Source of the DNA: Fibrobacteria bacterium AD312
GTDB lineage: Bacteria > Fibrobacterota > Fibrobacteria > Fibrobacterales > Fibrobacteraceae
DNA: 64,000 bases
Direction of reading: 5' to 3'
Assembly: GCA_001462345.1 (NCBI GenBank)
Contig: LIUM01000002.1
Coordinates: 1 to 64,000, forward strand
Both the position numbers and the translations under genes were made by a program. Shown here one piece after another: positions 23,632 through 32,753 of this stretch (position 1 is its first letter; each line of letters starts with the position of its first letter). The notes below the pieces were generated by a model. It was not told the DNA's origin and ran no database searches. It worked only from the letters and a program-made list of their open reading frames with translations.

Positions 23632-25110
23632 TTAAAAACCTAGTTTTCCATTAGCATTTACCCATTCAGACATTAGCGCTAAGCATTTTGCTAATAATTC
23701 TTTGGATCGTTCTGCAGAAGCCGTCTCCACATAGCATCTAAACTCTGGAGCATTACCACTTGGACGCAAATGAATCACCTCTTCTGAATCAAAAACCATA
23801 CGATAACCATCGGTTTCATCTATAGAAATTAACTTGCCTGAGAATTTTCCAAACAAAGATTCCCCAAGATTTTTGCCTTTTATCTTTTCAAGAATCTGCC
23901 GACTTCTTTCGGTTGGGAATTCTTTTAAACGATCGCTTGAAGTATAACGCTTTGGTAAATGCCTTAAAAGATCAGATACATTTTGACGATGCGCGCGAGC
24001 CTCTGCTAAAACGGCAATGACAGGAAGTAAGGCATCTCTTGTAGGAAGTGCATTTAGAACACGGCCTTCTTTTTCGATTGAAGTAGCAAGTAAAAAGCCT
24101 CCATTCGCCTCGTAGCCAGCAACAGTTTTACCCTTTTCACATAGGCTTTCCATTCCAGCAATAACATAAGGGCTTCCAATTCTCGTCCGACTTATTTTTT
24201 CAAAGGCTTCACATTTTTCTAATGCCGTATTACAACTAACAGGAGTCGCTACACGATTGATTCCTAAAGCCTTTGCTGCTAATATTCCAAGAACATCTCC
24301 TCGAAACCATTCTCCAGAATCATCTGCTAGTAAAGGGCGATCTGAATCGCCATCAGTACTGACAATCGCATCAAAGCCCTCAATTGCCCATTTCTTAGCT
24401 AATACTTCATCTTCAGGACGAATCGCCTCTGTATCGACAGGAATAAATTGTTCTGAACGAGCTAATGGTTTTACATAAGCTCCTAAAGATTCTAGAACTT
24501 CGACCATCGTATCTCGACCCACTGCTGAATGCTGATAAACTCCAAGAGTTAATCCCATCAAAGCATCTGTGCCAAAAAAGGCAGAGTAACGCGCAGTATA
24601 TTCTTTTATTGCTTTATTTTCTACAGGAGGTAGTGAAGGAGGATTTTTTAACATTCCTGAAGCATCAAATAAAGATTCGTCGATATCCACACTTTGCGAT
24701 AGAATACCTTCTTCATCTTTTTTGGTAATTTCTCCCATGGGATGATTAAACTTAATGCCATTTCGATCGTCTGGAATATGGCTGCCTGTGACCATAATGG
24801 TAGGAATTTTGTTATCGATTCCATAAAGAGCAATCGCTGGACTAGGAATTCGGCCACAGTACACAAATTCGGTATTTAATTCTTTGGCGGCTTGAGCAAG
24901 AGCGGAGAGAATACGTTCTGTACTTGGGCGCAAGTCCCCTGCAACAGCAATGGTTTTTGATGCGTTATAATGAGCGGAACAGTATTGTATAAAAGCTTTA
25001 GTATAAACATAACAAACCTTATCTGTCATGTCTGAAACTAAACCTCTAGCACCACTCGTTCCAAAATTTACACCACTTTTAAGAATCATATCACGCATCA
25101 ATACAGCCAT
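23632..25110 (-). CDS. phosphoglucomutase/phosphomannomutase family protein
   Basis: The enzyme moves phosphate between C1 and C6 of a hexose phosphate. The 492-residue product has the four-domain layout: N-terminal FGTSGARG, the phosphoserine loop TGSHIPDDRNG (Ser110), the metal-binding loop DGDSDR in the middle, the sugar-selecting GYEANGGF and the phosphate-binding RPSGNAPEFR near the C-terminus. The residues do not settle glucose versus mannose preference. A GGAG precedes the ATG. It is an isolated gene and would feed cell-wall or polysaccharide precursors. Confidence 0.93.
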   Translation of the reverse strand: MAVLMRDMILKSGVNFGTSGARGLVSDMTDKVCYVYTKAFIQYCSAHYNASKTIAVAGDLRPSTERILSALAQAAKELNTEFVYCGRIPSPAIALYGIDNKIPTIMVTGSHIPDDRNGIKFNHPMGEITKKDEEGILSQSVDIDESLFDASGMLKNPPSLPPVENKAIKEYTARYSAFFGTDALMGLTLGVYQHSAVGRDTMVEVLESLGAYVKPLARSEQFIPVDTEAIRPEDEVLAKKWAIEGFDAIVSTDGDSDRPLLADDSGEWFRGDVLGILAAKALGINRVATPVSCNTALEKCEAFEKISRTRIGSPYVIAGMESLCEKGKTVAGYEANGGFLLATSIEKEGRVLNALPTRDALLPVIAVLAEARAHRQNVSDLLRHLPKRYTSSDRLKEFPTERSRQILEKIKGKNLGESLFGKFSGKLISIDETDGYRMVFDSEEVIHLRPSGNAPEFRCYVETASAERSKELLAKCLALMSEWVNANGKLGF

Positions 25111-25180
25111 TTAAAAAACTCCAAAATAATACACTTCAAAGACAAAATAGGAAAAAATAACGCTTGAGAAAATGGATCCT

Positions 25181-25969
25181 CTAGCGGTCACCAAATATGT
25201 CCCCTAATTTCCCAAGAACAGACCCTTCTCCTTTAGAAGAGCCTCCCATAGAAGGAGCATGAGCAATAATACGGTCTGCTAAACGAGAGAAAGGCAAGCT
25301 TTGTAAATAAACAGTACCAACCCCTCTAAGAGTCGCTAAAAAGAGCCCTTCTCCGCCAAAAACCATGGATTTGAGAGAGCCTGATCTTTGAATATCATAT
25401 TGTATGCCCTCTGAAAAGCCTACAATACAACCTGTATCCACTCGAAGCGTTTCTCCACGAAGTTCTTTTTTAATAATCGTTCCCCCTGCTTGGACAAAAG
25501 CAAGACCATCGCCTTCTAATTTCTGTAAAATGAAACCTTCTCCACCAAAGAAACCTGCTCCTATTCTTTTGTTTAAGGTGATGCTCAATTTTGTTCCATA
25601 AACGGCACATAAAAAAGCATCTTTTTGACAAATAAAACGCCCACCAATTTGATTAAGGTCAATCGGTATAATTTTCCCTGGATAAGGGGCGGCAAAAGCC
25701 ACTTTTCTTTTTTGAGAACCTTTATTTGTAAAATGGGTAATAAAAAGAGATTCCCCTGTTAATACGCGCTTGCCAACATTTAGAAGGGAATCCATGATAC
25801 CAGCACCTGGATTTGAACCATCTCCCATTTTCGCTTCAAAAGAGATGTCTTCTTCCATGTAATTCATACTGCCAGCTTCGGCTATGATTGTTTCCGTTGG
25901 GTCTAATTCTATTTCTACAATTTGAAGATCATCTCCAATGATTTCATAATCTACTTTATCTGAACGCAT
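25181..25969 (-). CDS. AIM24/TIGR00266 family protein
   Basis: The 262-residue product matches the AIM24 family, which folds as tryptophan RNA-binding attenuator-like beta strands. Visible signatures are the start with EAGSMNYME, the glycine-rich GSGFFGGEG-like segment (here [15 protein letters not shown]), the [11 protein letters not shown] strand and [12 protein letters not shown]. It has no signal peptide and is probably cytoplasmic. The family's role is unknown. A strong GGAG ribosome site precedes the ATG. It is separated by about 60 bases from the helicase gene upstream, which may promote it. Confidence 0.88.
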   Translation of the reverse strand: MRSDKVDYEIIGDDLQIVEIELDPTETIIAEAGSMNYMEEDISFEAKMGDGSNPGAGIMDSLLNVGKRVLTGESLFITHFTNKGSQKRKVAFAAPYPGKIIPIDLNQIGGRFICQKDAFLCAVYGTKLSITLNKRIGAGFFGGEGFILQKLEGDGLAFVQAGGTIIKKELRGETLRVDTGCIVGFSEGIQYDIQRSGSLKSMVFGGEGLFLATLRGVGTVYLQSLPFSRLADRIIAHAPSMGGSSKGEGSVLGKLGDIFGDR

Positions 25970-26032
25970 ACCTTCTCCTTTTTTTAATTTCTGTATAATA
26001 TACTGGTTTTTATAATGAAAAACAAAATGAGT

Positions 26033-28609
26033 TTATGAAGTCACTTCACCAATGCGGCATAAACGCAATAAAACGCTACCAGCTTCTCGACTCGCCGAAA
26101 GCGGAATTTCAAAATCGATACTCCAATCATTTAATTCGTTAGGATCTTGAAGCATTTGCTGTATCTGCATTGTATCGCCTGAATACTCCACAAGAGTGTG
26201 TTTCAAAGAACGGCCTTCTACATCAAGAAGGAATCGGTCATGCTCTGCCACATAAAGCGCCATGGTTTCTAATAGTCGCTTTTCAGTCCAAGGTACACCA
26301 CTTGCATCAGCAAGAAGTTCTCCCTCATTAATATCTTCACTTAATAAATCAAGAACTTCTGCATATTTTTGTTTTTGTAATAAAGTCATCAACGCAAAAA
26401 TACGTTGACGAGCCATTCCCAAAAAACGCTTCTTATCATAAGTAATATCTTCAAGAGCTTTCTCTGCGCCAAACGCACCTAACTCTTTTACTTCTTCCGC
26501 CTTAAATTCTGGATGACGCATGCGTTCCCATTCTTCTAGTAAACTCGAATCCACTCGCTGGATCATGTCACGAAGATAATCCTGCATTTCAATGAGTTCT
26601 TCGTTCTTAAAAGAAGGAGGGACTGTTTGCGAAAGGACTTTATAAACTCCATTTAAGTGACGTAATAAAAGGGCTTCTGATCGTTCAAGACTATAATCTT
26701 TGATGTAAGAGGAAAACGTACTAAAATTTTCAAACATTTCTCGAGCTATACTTTTGGGCTGGACATTCTCTTTTTCTACCCAAGGGTGTTGCTCTGAAAA
26801 AGCATTAAAAGTATCATATAAAAAATCACGTAAGGGTTTAGGGTATTCCACCTTTTCTAATTCTTCCATACGTTGATCATATTCCATCCCTTGCGCTTTA
26901 AGCTCTGCAAGACGAGCCGTCTTTGCTTTTTCTAGCTGTTTTCGTAAAATCAAATCTGGGTTTTCAAGAATCGATTCACAAAGCGAAATGACATCTAAAG
27001 CATATTCAGGACTTTCTGAATTTAATAAAGGAAGAGAGTCCACCATAAAAAGCGATAGCGGTTGATTCATGGAAAAGTCATCTTGCAAATCCATATTAAT
27101 CGCTATTTTCGATTGCCCAGGAAGGATAGGATGAATGATACTTATAATTTCTTTTTCTACTAACGCTCGAAATAATTGGAACGCTCTTTTTTTAAGTTTC
27201 TTTTTGGATATGGGGGTTTCATGCGAATCTTCTATTAAGCGCCTCATCGCTAAACACCCATCTGTTTTTCGAGAAAGAATATTGAGAAGCATGCTGTGAG
27301 AAACTTGAAAACTTGATACTAATGGCTCTGGAGGCGAATCAATTAATTTACGAAAAGTCGATTCATCCCAAGGAACATAACCAAATTCTGGTGGTTGTTT
27401 TTTCGCAAATTTACGCCCACTCTGAGAAGCTTTTGCCGCTAACTTTGTATTCTCAATGACGTGCTCTGGAGCTTGCGCCACGACATAGCCTATATCATCA
27501 AAACCTTTTCGCCCTGCACGCCCTGCCACTTGATGAAAATCTCTTACAGAAAGAATCGCCGTTTTGTCGCCACTGTATTTACATAGCTGCGTAAAAAGAA
27601 CTGTACGAATAGGAACATTAACACCAACGCCTAAAGTGTCTGTTCCACAAATCACTTTTAACAAGCTCTTTTGAGCGAGCTTTTCTACAAGAATTCTGTA
27701 TTTGGGTAGTAGGCCAGCATGATGTAAGCCAATCCCTTGACGAAGCCATCTTTTGATGTCAGGGCCATAGGGGCTTGAAAAACGTGTTTCTGCAATGGCT
27801 TTTTGGATCTGTAGTTTTTCCTCTTTATCACACAAATCTAGACTCATAAAATTTTGTGCATTTTTTGAGGCATCGGCTTGAGTAAAGTGAACTACATAAA
27901 CAGGTCCTTTCCCTGAATTTATAAGCTTTTGAACAGTATTAGAAAGTTCTTGGTCAGAATAAGAAAACTCAAGAGGCACGGGTCGATTCATAGAACGAAC
28001 CGTAACACACTCAAGCCCTGTATGTTTCAATAGTTCTGATTCAAAAAAGGAAGTATTTCCAAGAGTCGCTGACATTAATAGGAATCGAGACTGAGGTAAC
28101 GTAATTAAAGGGATTTGCCAAGCCACCCCGCGTTCACGATCAGAGTAGTAATGAAATTCATCCATCACCACATCTACAATAGAAAGAGACTCCCCTTCAC
28201 TTAATGCCATATTGGAAAGAATTTCTGCGGTGCAACATAATATAGGAGCGTCTCGATTGACTGTTGCATCTCCAGTAGATAGGCCTACATTTTCAGGACC
28301 AAATTCTTTACAGAGCGCCATCCATTTTTCATTCACTAATGCTTTAATAGGGCACGTGTAAACAGATCGACGCCCTTTGGATAAGCTATAAAAGTGAAGA
28401 GCTAAGGCGACTAAAGACTTTCCAGAACCTGTGGGAGTATTTAAGATGACATTTTTGCCATCAAATAGTTCAAGAATGGCTTCTTCTTGTGCTTGATATA
28501 AATCAATATGATGATCTTCAACCCAAGTTAAAAAAGATTCAAGCAAGTTATCTGCTAAAACAGGTTCCCCTTTAGGAGAAAGTAGGTCACGAAGCGTTAA
28601 ATTAGGCAT
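26033..28609 (-). CDS. large DEAD/DEAH-box helicase (SKI2/MTR4-like)
   Basis: The 858-residue protein is a superfamily 2 helicase. Walker A TPTGSGKS sits near residue 60, followed by [11 protein letters not shown], the DEFHYY box, LLMSATLG, a [12 protein letters not shown] motif IV/V region and [10 protein letters not shown] (motif VI). The layout and the roughly 450-residue tail resemble the DUF3516 class of DEAD/DEAH helicases, which is related to SKI2/MTR4 RNA helicases. RNA or DNA unwinding is likely; the partner is unknown. It is a single gene with an AT-rich start region. The tail assignment is from general resemblance. Confidence 0.82.
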   Translation of the reverse strand: MPNLTLRDLLSPKGEPVLADNLLESFLTWVEDHHIDLYQAQEEAILELFDGKNVILNTPTGSGKSLVALALHFYSLSKGRRSVYTCPIKALVNEKWMALCKEFGPENVGLSTGDATVNRDAPILCCTAEILSNMALSEGESLSIVDVVMDEFHYYSDRERGVAWQIPLITLPQSRFLLMSATLGNTSFFESELLKHTGLECVTVRSMNRPVPLEFSYSDQELSNTVQKLINSGKGPVYVVHFTQADASKNAQNFMSLDLCDKEEKLQIQKAIAETRFSSPYGPDIKRWLRQGIGLHHAGLLPKYRILVEKLAQKSLLKVICGTDTLGVGVNVPIRTVLFTQLCKYSGDKTAILSVRDFHQVAGRAGRKGFDDIGYVVAQAPEHVIENTKLAAKASQSGRKFAKKQPPEFGYVPWDESTFRKLIDSPPEPLVSSFQVSHSMLLNILSRKTDGCLAMRRLIEDSHETPISKKKLKKRAFQLFRALVEKEIISIIHPILPGQSKIAINMDLQDDFSMNQPLSLFMVDSLPLLNSESPEYALDVISLCESILENPDLILRKQLEKAKTARLAELKAQGMEYDQRMEELEKVEYPKPLRDFLYDTFNAFSEQHPWVEKENVQPKSIAREMFENFSTFSSYIKDYSLERSEALLLRHLNGVYKVLSQTVPPSFKNEELIEMQDYLRDMIQRVDSSLLEEWERMRHPEFKAEEVKELGAFGAEKALEDITYDKKRFLGMARQRIFALMTLLQKQKYAEVLDLLSEDINEGELLADASGVPWTEKRLLETMALYVAEHDRFLLDVEGRSLKHTLVEYSGDTMQIQQMLQDPNELNDWSIDFEIPLSASREAGSVLLRLCRIGEVTS

Positions 28610-28713
28610 AAAACAAAGATAATTTATCTCTCTTTACGAAAAAGGAAACGTTCGTTTTTTATACAAGATCTTTACATATTAAGCACTTTTGTATTTATTC
28701 ATTTCATATTTTG

Positions 28714-29279
28714 TGAATTCAAGCCACTAACCCAATTTTACTTCTTTCTAATTTAAATAATATTTTTGGTAATTTGTAATCTAAAGTTTTTCGTGGTCGA
28801 TTGTTTAATCGGCTCATTATCATGTCCTGCAAATTCTTTCCCATTATCTGCAGTAATTGTTTTGACGCATTCTTTAATTGGTTTGAACATTGAAATCAGC
28901 TCCTTTTTGACACTATCCGCATCTTTTTTTTGACTGAAGCCGACTAAACCAAAAATTTGTTCTGGGCTCCAATCCAATTGTAATTTTTCATTTATCTTAA
29001 ATAACAATGCTGCTGAGACTTTTTTGCTTTTAGGCTTATTAGCTTCTCTAGCAATCGCCATTTCATGCGCCTGTTTAGGTCTATAGCCTCTTTCACCTGT
29101 ATTTCGCTTAATTTCACGGCAAATGGTGGAAGGACTTCTCATTAGTTCATCGGCAATCGCTTTTTGTGAAAAACCTGCCCTTTTCATGGCGTAAATTTGG
29201 TATCTTTCTTCTTGGTCTAGTCGTTTCATGCAATCTTTCCTTTTTAATCTAATTCGATTGCGTTAGTGACTTGAATTCA
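28714..29279. mobile_element. internally deleted IS30-family element
   Basis: Inverted repeats bound the element: 28714-28737 (TGAATTCAAGCCACTAACCC...) and 29256-29279 (reverse complement TGAATTCAAGTCACTAACGC...), matching at 21 of 24 positions. The 566-bp length is about half that of a normal IS30 element. The transposase between the repeats has lost two internal blocks. No clear target duplication is seen. Confidence 0.8.
28719..29229 (-). pseudogene. IS30-family transposase remnant
   Basis: The frame from 29229 starts with an intact N-terminal helix-turn-helix (RLDQEERYQIYAMKRAGFSQ, IADELMRSPSTICREI) and WSPEQIFG. The block containing the first catalytic Asp is missing. After a jump it resumes with TITADNGKEFAGH, the second catalytic Asp region. 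A second deletion then drops the Glu region, and the frame changes. In another frame the typical C-terminus NNRPRKTLDYKLPKILF is readable down to the stop at 28719. The element can no longer make an active DDE transposase. Confidence 0.85.
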
Positions 29280-29326
29280 GGATTGAATAGTTTAGCCATC
29301 GTTAATAAAACGATAAAGGATGACTC

Positions 29327-29647
29327 ATGCCTCAAAACATCATCAACTTAGAAAACCACTTGTCTTATCAAGCCGAATCCGTAGTGAGTCGAGAAATCAT
29401 TCGCAAAAAAGAAGGAACGGTCACTTTATTTGCTTTTGATAAAGGGCAAGGTTTAAGTGAACATAAAGCACCGTTTGATGCTCTTGTTCAAGTAGTCGAT
29501 GGAGAAGCCGATATTTTTATTGGAGGAGAAGCTCATCGCTTACACGCTGGAGAGCTCATCATTATGCCAGCGAACATTCCACATGCATTACAAGCGGTCA
29601 CTGCTTTTAAAATGATTTTAACGATGATTCGACAGACTCAGGAATAA
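29327..29647 (+). CDS. single-domain cupin protein
   Basis: The 106-residue product is a small cupin barrel. Cupin motif 1 is partly visible as GLSEHKAPFDALVQVVDGE and motif 2 as ELIIMPANIPHAL, where His and Glu could bind a metal ion. AAGGAT precedes the ATG by 7 bases. It lies directly beside the inverted repeat of the IS30 remnant and is convergent with the GntR gene (3-base gap), so there is little room for a terminator. The role is unknown. Confidence 0.85.
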   Translation: MPQNIINLENHLSYQAESVVSREIIRKKEGTVTLFAFDKGQGLSEHKAPFDALVQVVDGEADIFIGGEAHRLHAGELIIMPANIPHALQAVTAFKMILTMIRQTQE

Positions 29648-29650
29648 AAA

Positions 29651-30994
29651 TCATTTTTCCACTAAGGAGCCTGGTATTTCTACAAGGTGACTTGCTAAAA
29701 GCGAATCGGAATTCAGATGATAAAACATTTGTAGCACTAATGCTTCTGTGTTAAAATCATAAGAATCAAATTGCAATAGATAGCTTTCAGAAGAATTATC
29801 AAAGCCTATAATATAAGGCTTTTTATTTATTTTCTTTTGTTCAAAAAGTTCCATTATTATAGCAGCCACTTCATCATTCACGCAGACCCATGCTTCTGTG
29901 GTAGGAGCTTTAGAAATCATTTTTTTCAGCCTTTGGCGTAATAAATCTCTGGCTCTTAATTCTACTGTATTTTTAGGACCATTTTGACGCGCCCGTTCTC
30001 TGTAATCCCAAGGGCTTGCATTAGTAGAATCTGTGAATGGCAAAACAACTAAACCACTTTCTTGAAGTCCTGTGAGGCGATCTTGAGACCAAGAACTGGC
30101 ATGGTATGGAGAGATATAAACGACTTTCTGAATACCCTTCTCTAATAAAAATCGTCCCATCATGCGGCCTGGTACAGAACCAAAAGTCGAATTAAAAAAC
30201 GTCCATAAAGGCTGCTTTTTAAATAGCGAATGGAATCCTTCTTGAGGGTGTTCCCACCAAATAGATACAGGAACCGAAAGATGACTTAAAGCGGAGAGAA
30301 ATGGTTTTGGTTTTTGAATTAAAAGCGTTGAAACGATGGCGCCAATCGTATTTTTTCTTTCTTCAAGATGACAGACCACTCCATTTCGATCAATCCATTG
30401 ATTTGTTTCTTCATTATAGCCTAATAGGCGTAGTTTTAGCCGCCGAGAAGCGGCTCCTCGATACACTAAACGAATGAAATCTACTTCTCGTTCACTTTCT
30501 GGAGCAAAAGCGCCCCATTGAGTACAACGTGTGATTAATAAAACTTCTGTTTTTGTTTCTTGTTGAAAAGTGGAATTGATAAAAAATCGACTTTTTCCAA
30601 TTCGGCCAAGAAAGCCAGATTGTAGTTCTTGCGATAAATACTTTAAGAGCAAAGAGGAAGAGACATGATAGCGAGCTTTTAATTCTTTTAAGGAAGGTAA
30701 TGTTCGATCATGAGAAAAAGCTCCCGATCTCCAATCGAGCATAAATCGATTGTGCAATAATTCTATAGGAGATTGAATTACTGGAGGATGATTAGAAAAA
30801 GCAGTGCGATTACCCCAAAAATATCCCTTTGATGGAATCGAAAAAATGATTCCCTGACTGCAAAGTTCTTTTAATGCCCGCTGAACAGTCCCCGATGAAG
30901 CTTTGAATGAAGCCATTAATTGACGAACAGAAGGCAATTGTTCTCCTGTTCGATGCTTTTGATTCAATAATGTTTCAACAATGGTTTGCTTCAT
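29651..30994 (-). CDS. GntR-type regulator with LacI-like sensor domain
   Basis: The 447-residue protein has an N-terminal winged helix of the GntR kind (LPSVRQLMASFKASSGTVQRALKEL, then GKGYFW-like KGYFWGN). A second, weaker repeat of helix-turn-helix type is possible near residue 100 (LPSLKELKARYHVSSSLLLKYL). From about 145 the C-terminal region resembles periplasmic-binding-protein-like sensors of LacI/AraR regulators (EVLLITR, VPVSIWW, KVVYISPYHASSW, AWVCVNDEVAA, IIGFDNSSES). It probably binds a sugar or oligosaccharide and controls nearby genes such as the GH16 glucanase 18 bases upstream. A perfect palindrome overlaps its start codon. Confidence 0.82.
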   Translation of the reverse strand: MKQTIVETLLNQKHRTGEQLPSVRQLMASFKASSGTVQRALKELCSQGIIFSIPSKGYFWGNRTAFSNHPPVIQSPIELLHNRFMLDWRSGAFSHDRTLPSLKELKARYHVSSSLLLKYLSQELQSGFLGRIGKSRFFINSTFQQETKTEVLLITRCTQWGAFAPESEREVDFIRLVYRGAASRRLKLRLLGYNEETNQWIDRNGVVCHLEERKNTIGAIVSTLLIQKPKPFLSALSHLSVPVSIWWEHPQEGFHSLFKKQPLWTFFNSTFGSVPGRMMGRFLLEKGIQKVVYISPYHASSWSQDRLTGLQESGLVVLPFTDSTNASPWDYRERARQNGPKNTVELRARDLLRQRLKKMISKAPTTEAWVCVNDEVAAIIMELFEQKKINKKPYIIGFDNSSESYLLQFDSYDFNTEALVLQMFYHLNSDSLLASHLVEIPGSLVEK

Positions 30995-31011
30995 TATGTA
31001 AAATTACATAA
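30994..31011. promoter_or_regulatory. perfect 8+2+8 palindrome, candidate operator
   Basis: TTATGTAAAATTACATAA has two perfect 8-base arms around AA and sits between the GH16 stop (31013) and the GntR-type start codon (30994), overlapping the start. It is the expected location for autorepression, but no second copy was found upstream of the GH16 gene. Confidence 0.6.
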
Positions 31012-31012
31012 A

Positions 31013-31936
31013 TCAGCGCTCTATTTTTTGTAATCCCTGATAACGACCTTTTAGATCAAAGGTTTTTACTTCATAAATGTCAGAAGGACGCTTTTCAAGA
31101 TTTCTTTTTGGGGTTTCAATGCTTGTGTTCTCCCCTGGATCAACAGGAACTGTTCCTGTAAAACCTTCTTGGCCCACTTTTGTAATACTTAAAATCAAGG
31201 TATTATCTTTAACGTTGATATTATTCTTATTCATTGTAACTCGATTCTTATCAAAAGTCCAATCCCCTTTACCCCAACGAGACTCATCTAAAGTGTCAAA
31301 ATTATCCACCCAAGACAAGGTAAAATCACTTCCATTAGGCCCTTGCCCTGGAGTATAGCTATATACTTTAACCCAGTTAATAAACTGATGCACAGGTAAT
31401 ATGTTTTCGTCCCAAACACCTACCCAACCTGGATCAGTAGAGGACCAAAGGTTAAAACGAAGACTTTGTTCTTTACTCAAATTAGGCACTTGATTTTTTT
31501 CATCAGTCGATCCTACTGCAGCTCTTCTGACTTCTACATCATCCACAAACCAAGCTACATAATTGGGCGTCCATTCCATCGCGAAAGTATGATAGGTGGT
31601 GTTGGCTGGCTGGGAGAGATTGTGGTGTTTTTCACTGGTGATCTGTGACTCTGCCGTTCCAGAGATGATGTTTGATTGAAACGTGTTAGGTGATTTTCCT
31701 AAGACTTCTATATCTATTTCTACCCAAGGTTCTCCTTTACCTATCCATGAGTCATTGTAATACAAAAACATAGAACTAACTAAACCATTACCCGCGGCCA
31801 TATACATTCTTGCTTCATACCTACCGTACATAAAGGTGTTATTGCTATATAATTCGGCTCCCGAGTATGGCTTATCTTGTGCAAATACAGATGAAATTAG
31901 ACTCATAACGATTAATACCATTTTTTTTAGTTTCAT
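31013..31936 (-). CDS. GH16 beta-glucanase (lichenase), circularly permuted type
   Basis: The enzyme hydrolyses mixed-linkage 1,3-1,4-beta-glucans outside the cell. The 307-residue product has a signal peptide (about residues 1-19, ending VFA) and closely matches the natural circular permutation of Fibrobacter succinogenes beta-glucanase: it opens with SGAELYSNNTFMYGRYEARM, the catalytic WVEIDIEVLG (Glu73 and Glu77, Asp75 between) comes early, and the segment DFTLSWVDNFDTLDESRWGKG, N-terminal in other lichenases, comes late. The long Ser-rich tail of the F. succinogenes enzyme is absent; a short tail with FDLKGRYQG ends the protein. The ATG at 31936 has AAGGAT upstream; the earlier in-frame GTG at 31963 lacks support. 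It precedes the GntR-type gene by 18 bases. Confidence 0.93.
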   Translation of the reverse strand: MKLKKMVLIVMSLISSVFAQDKPYSGAELYSNNTFMYGRYEARMYMAAGNGLVSSMFLYYNDSWIGKGEPWVEIDIEVLGKSPNTFQSNIISGTAESQITSEKHHNLSQPANTTYHTFAMEWTPNYVAWFVDDVEVRRAAVGSTDEKNQVPNLSKEQSLRFNLWSSTDPGWVGVWDENILPVHQFINWVKVYSYTPGQGPNGSDFTLSWVDNFDTLDESRWGKGDWTFDKNRVTMNKNNINVKDNTLILSITKVGQEGFTGTVPVDPGENTSIETPKRNLEKRPSDIYEVKTFDLKGRYQGLQKIER

Positions 31937-32227
31937 AAAAAGATCCTTGTTTTGAAAACTCACTCTAAAAGATTAGAGCATAGACAGCATCCTTAACCAC
32001 GTAAAAAAAATAAGTTATTAGATAAAAAGCTTAATCCTGAATAACAGCTTCAAAACAAATAACTGTATCAACCGTATCTCTTTTGAATCATTTTTTTGAT
32101 GGTTTATCAAAAGATCATTTTCAAACAAACAACTCAGAAAATGGATTAAAAAAGAGAAAAATATGGTATTTAAGATAAAACAGGTCCATATTAAATAAAA
32201 AAAGACCAGCCCTTACTTTTCCTCATT

Positions 32228-32752
32228 TTAAGAAAAAAGAACTACTCGCCCTTCTGATAAACTTTTTTGAACATCAATGGCTCTCTGATTTTCAGACCCT
32301 TTAAAAGGGGCGTCTAATGTTCTTTCTGCGTAAATAAAAGGACCATCAACAAGTATATCAGCAAATGAGAGTAATTCTAAGTAAGCAGGAATTTTAGAAG
32401 AAGAGGCCAATAAATCTTCATATAAATACCCTGTATAGATGACTAAATTATAGCCTCGTTCTTTTATTTCACGAGCTAATGGGACTAACTCTTCTGCTTG
32501 TGAAAAAGGTTCTCCCCCACTAAAAGTTATGCCATCTAAAATGTCATTTTCTTCAATCATTTCTAAAATTTCTTGGATAGGCAAAAAATGCCCTCCATTA
32601 AAATCATGAGTTTGAGGATTATGGCAATGAGGACAACGGTGTGGACAACCTTGAACAAAAATAGTCATTCGAATGCCAGGCCCATCCACAATAGACTCTG
32701 GCTCAATTCCAGAAATACGAAGTCTTAACACTCGTTCTTCTGGTTCTGACAT
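32228..32752 (-). CDS. nrdG: anaerobic ribonucleotide reductase activase NrdG
   Basis: NrdG is the radical SAM enzyme that generates the glycyl radical on NrdD. The motif CPHRCPHCHN holds the iron-sulfur cysteines (CxxxCxxC) and TFSGGEPF the SAM-binding GGE. The ATG at 32752 overlaps the nrdD stop region; an in-frame ATG at 32764 and others upstream are possible, so the exact start is not certain. Neither has a strong ribosome site, which suits translational coupling to nrdD. Confidence 0.92.
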   Translation of the reverse strand: MSEPEERVLRLRISGIEPESIVDGPGIRMTIFVQGCPHRCPHCHNPQTHDFNGGHFLPIQEILEMIEENDILDGITFSGGEPFSQAEELVPLAREIKERGYNLVIYTGYLYEDLLASSSKIPAYLELLSFADILVDGPFIYAERTLDAPFKGSENQRAIDVQKSLSEGRVVLFS

Positions 32753-32753
32753 G

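Noticed and set aside
31937-32227. Search for a second copy of the TTATGTAA palindrome upstream of the GH16 gene
   Set aside because: None found. Only a weak TTTTGAT/ATCAAAA hairpin near 32093 was seen, with no T-run on the relevant strand.
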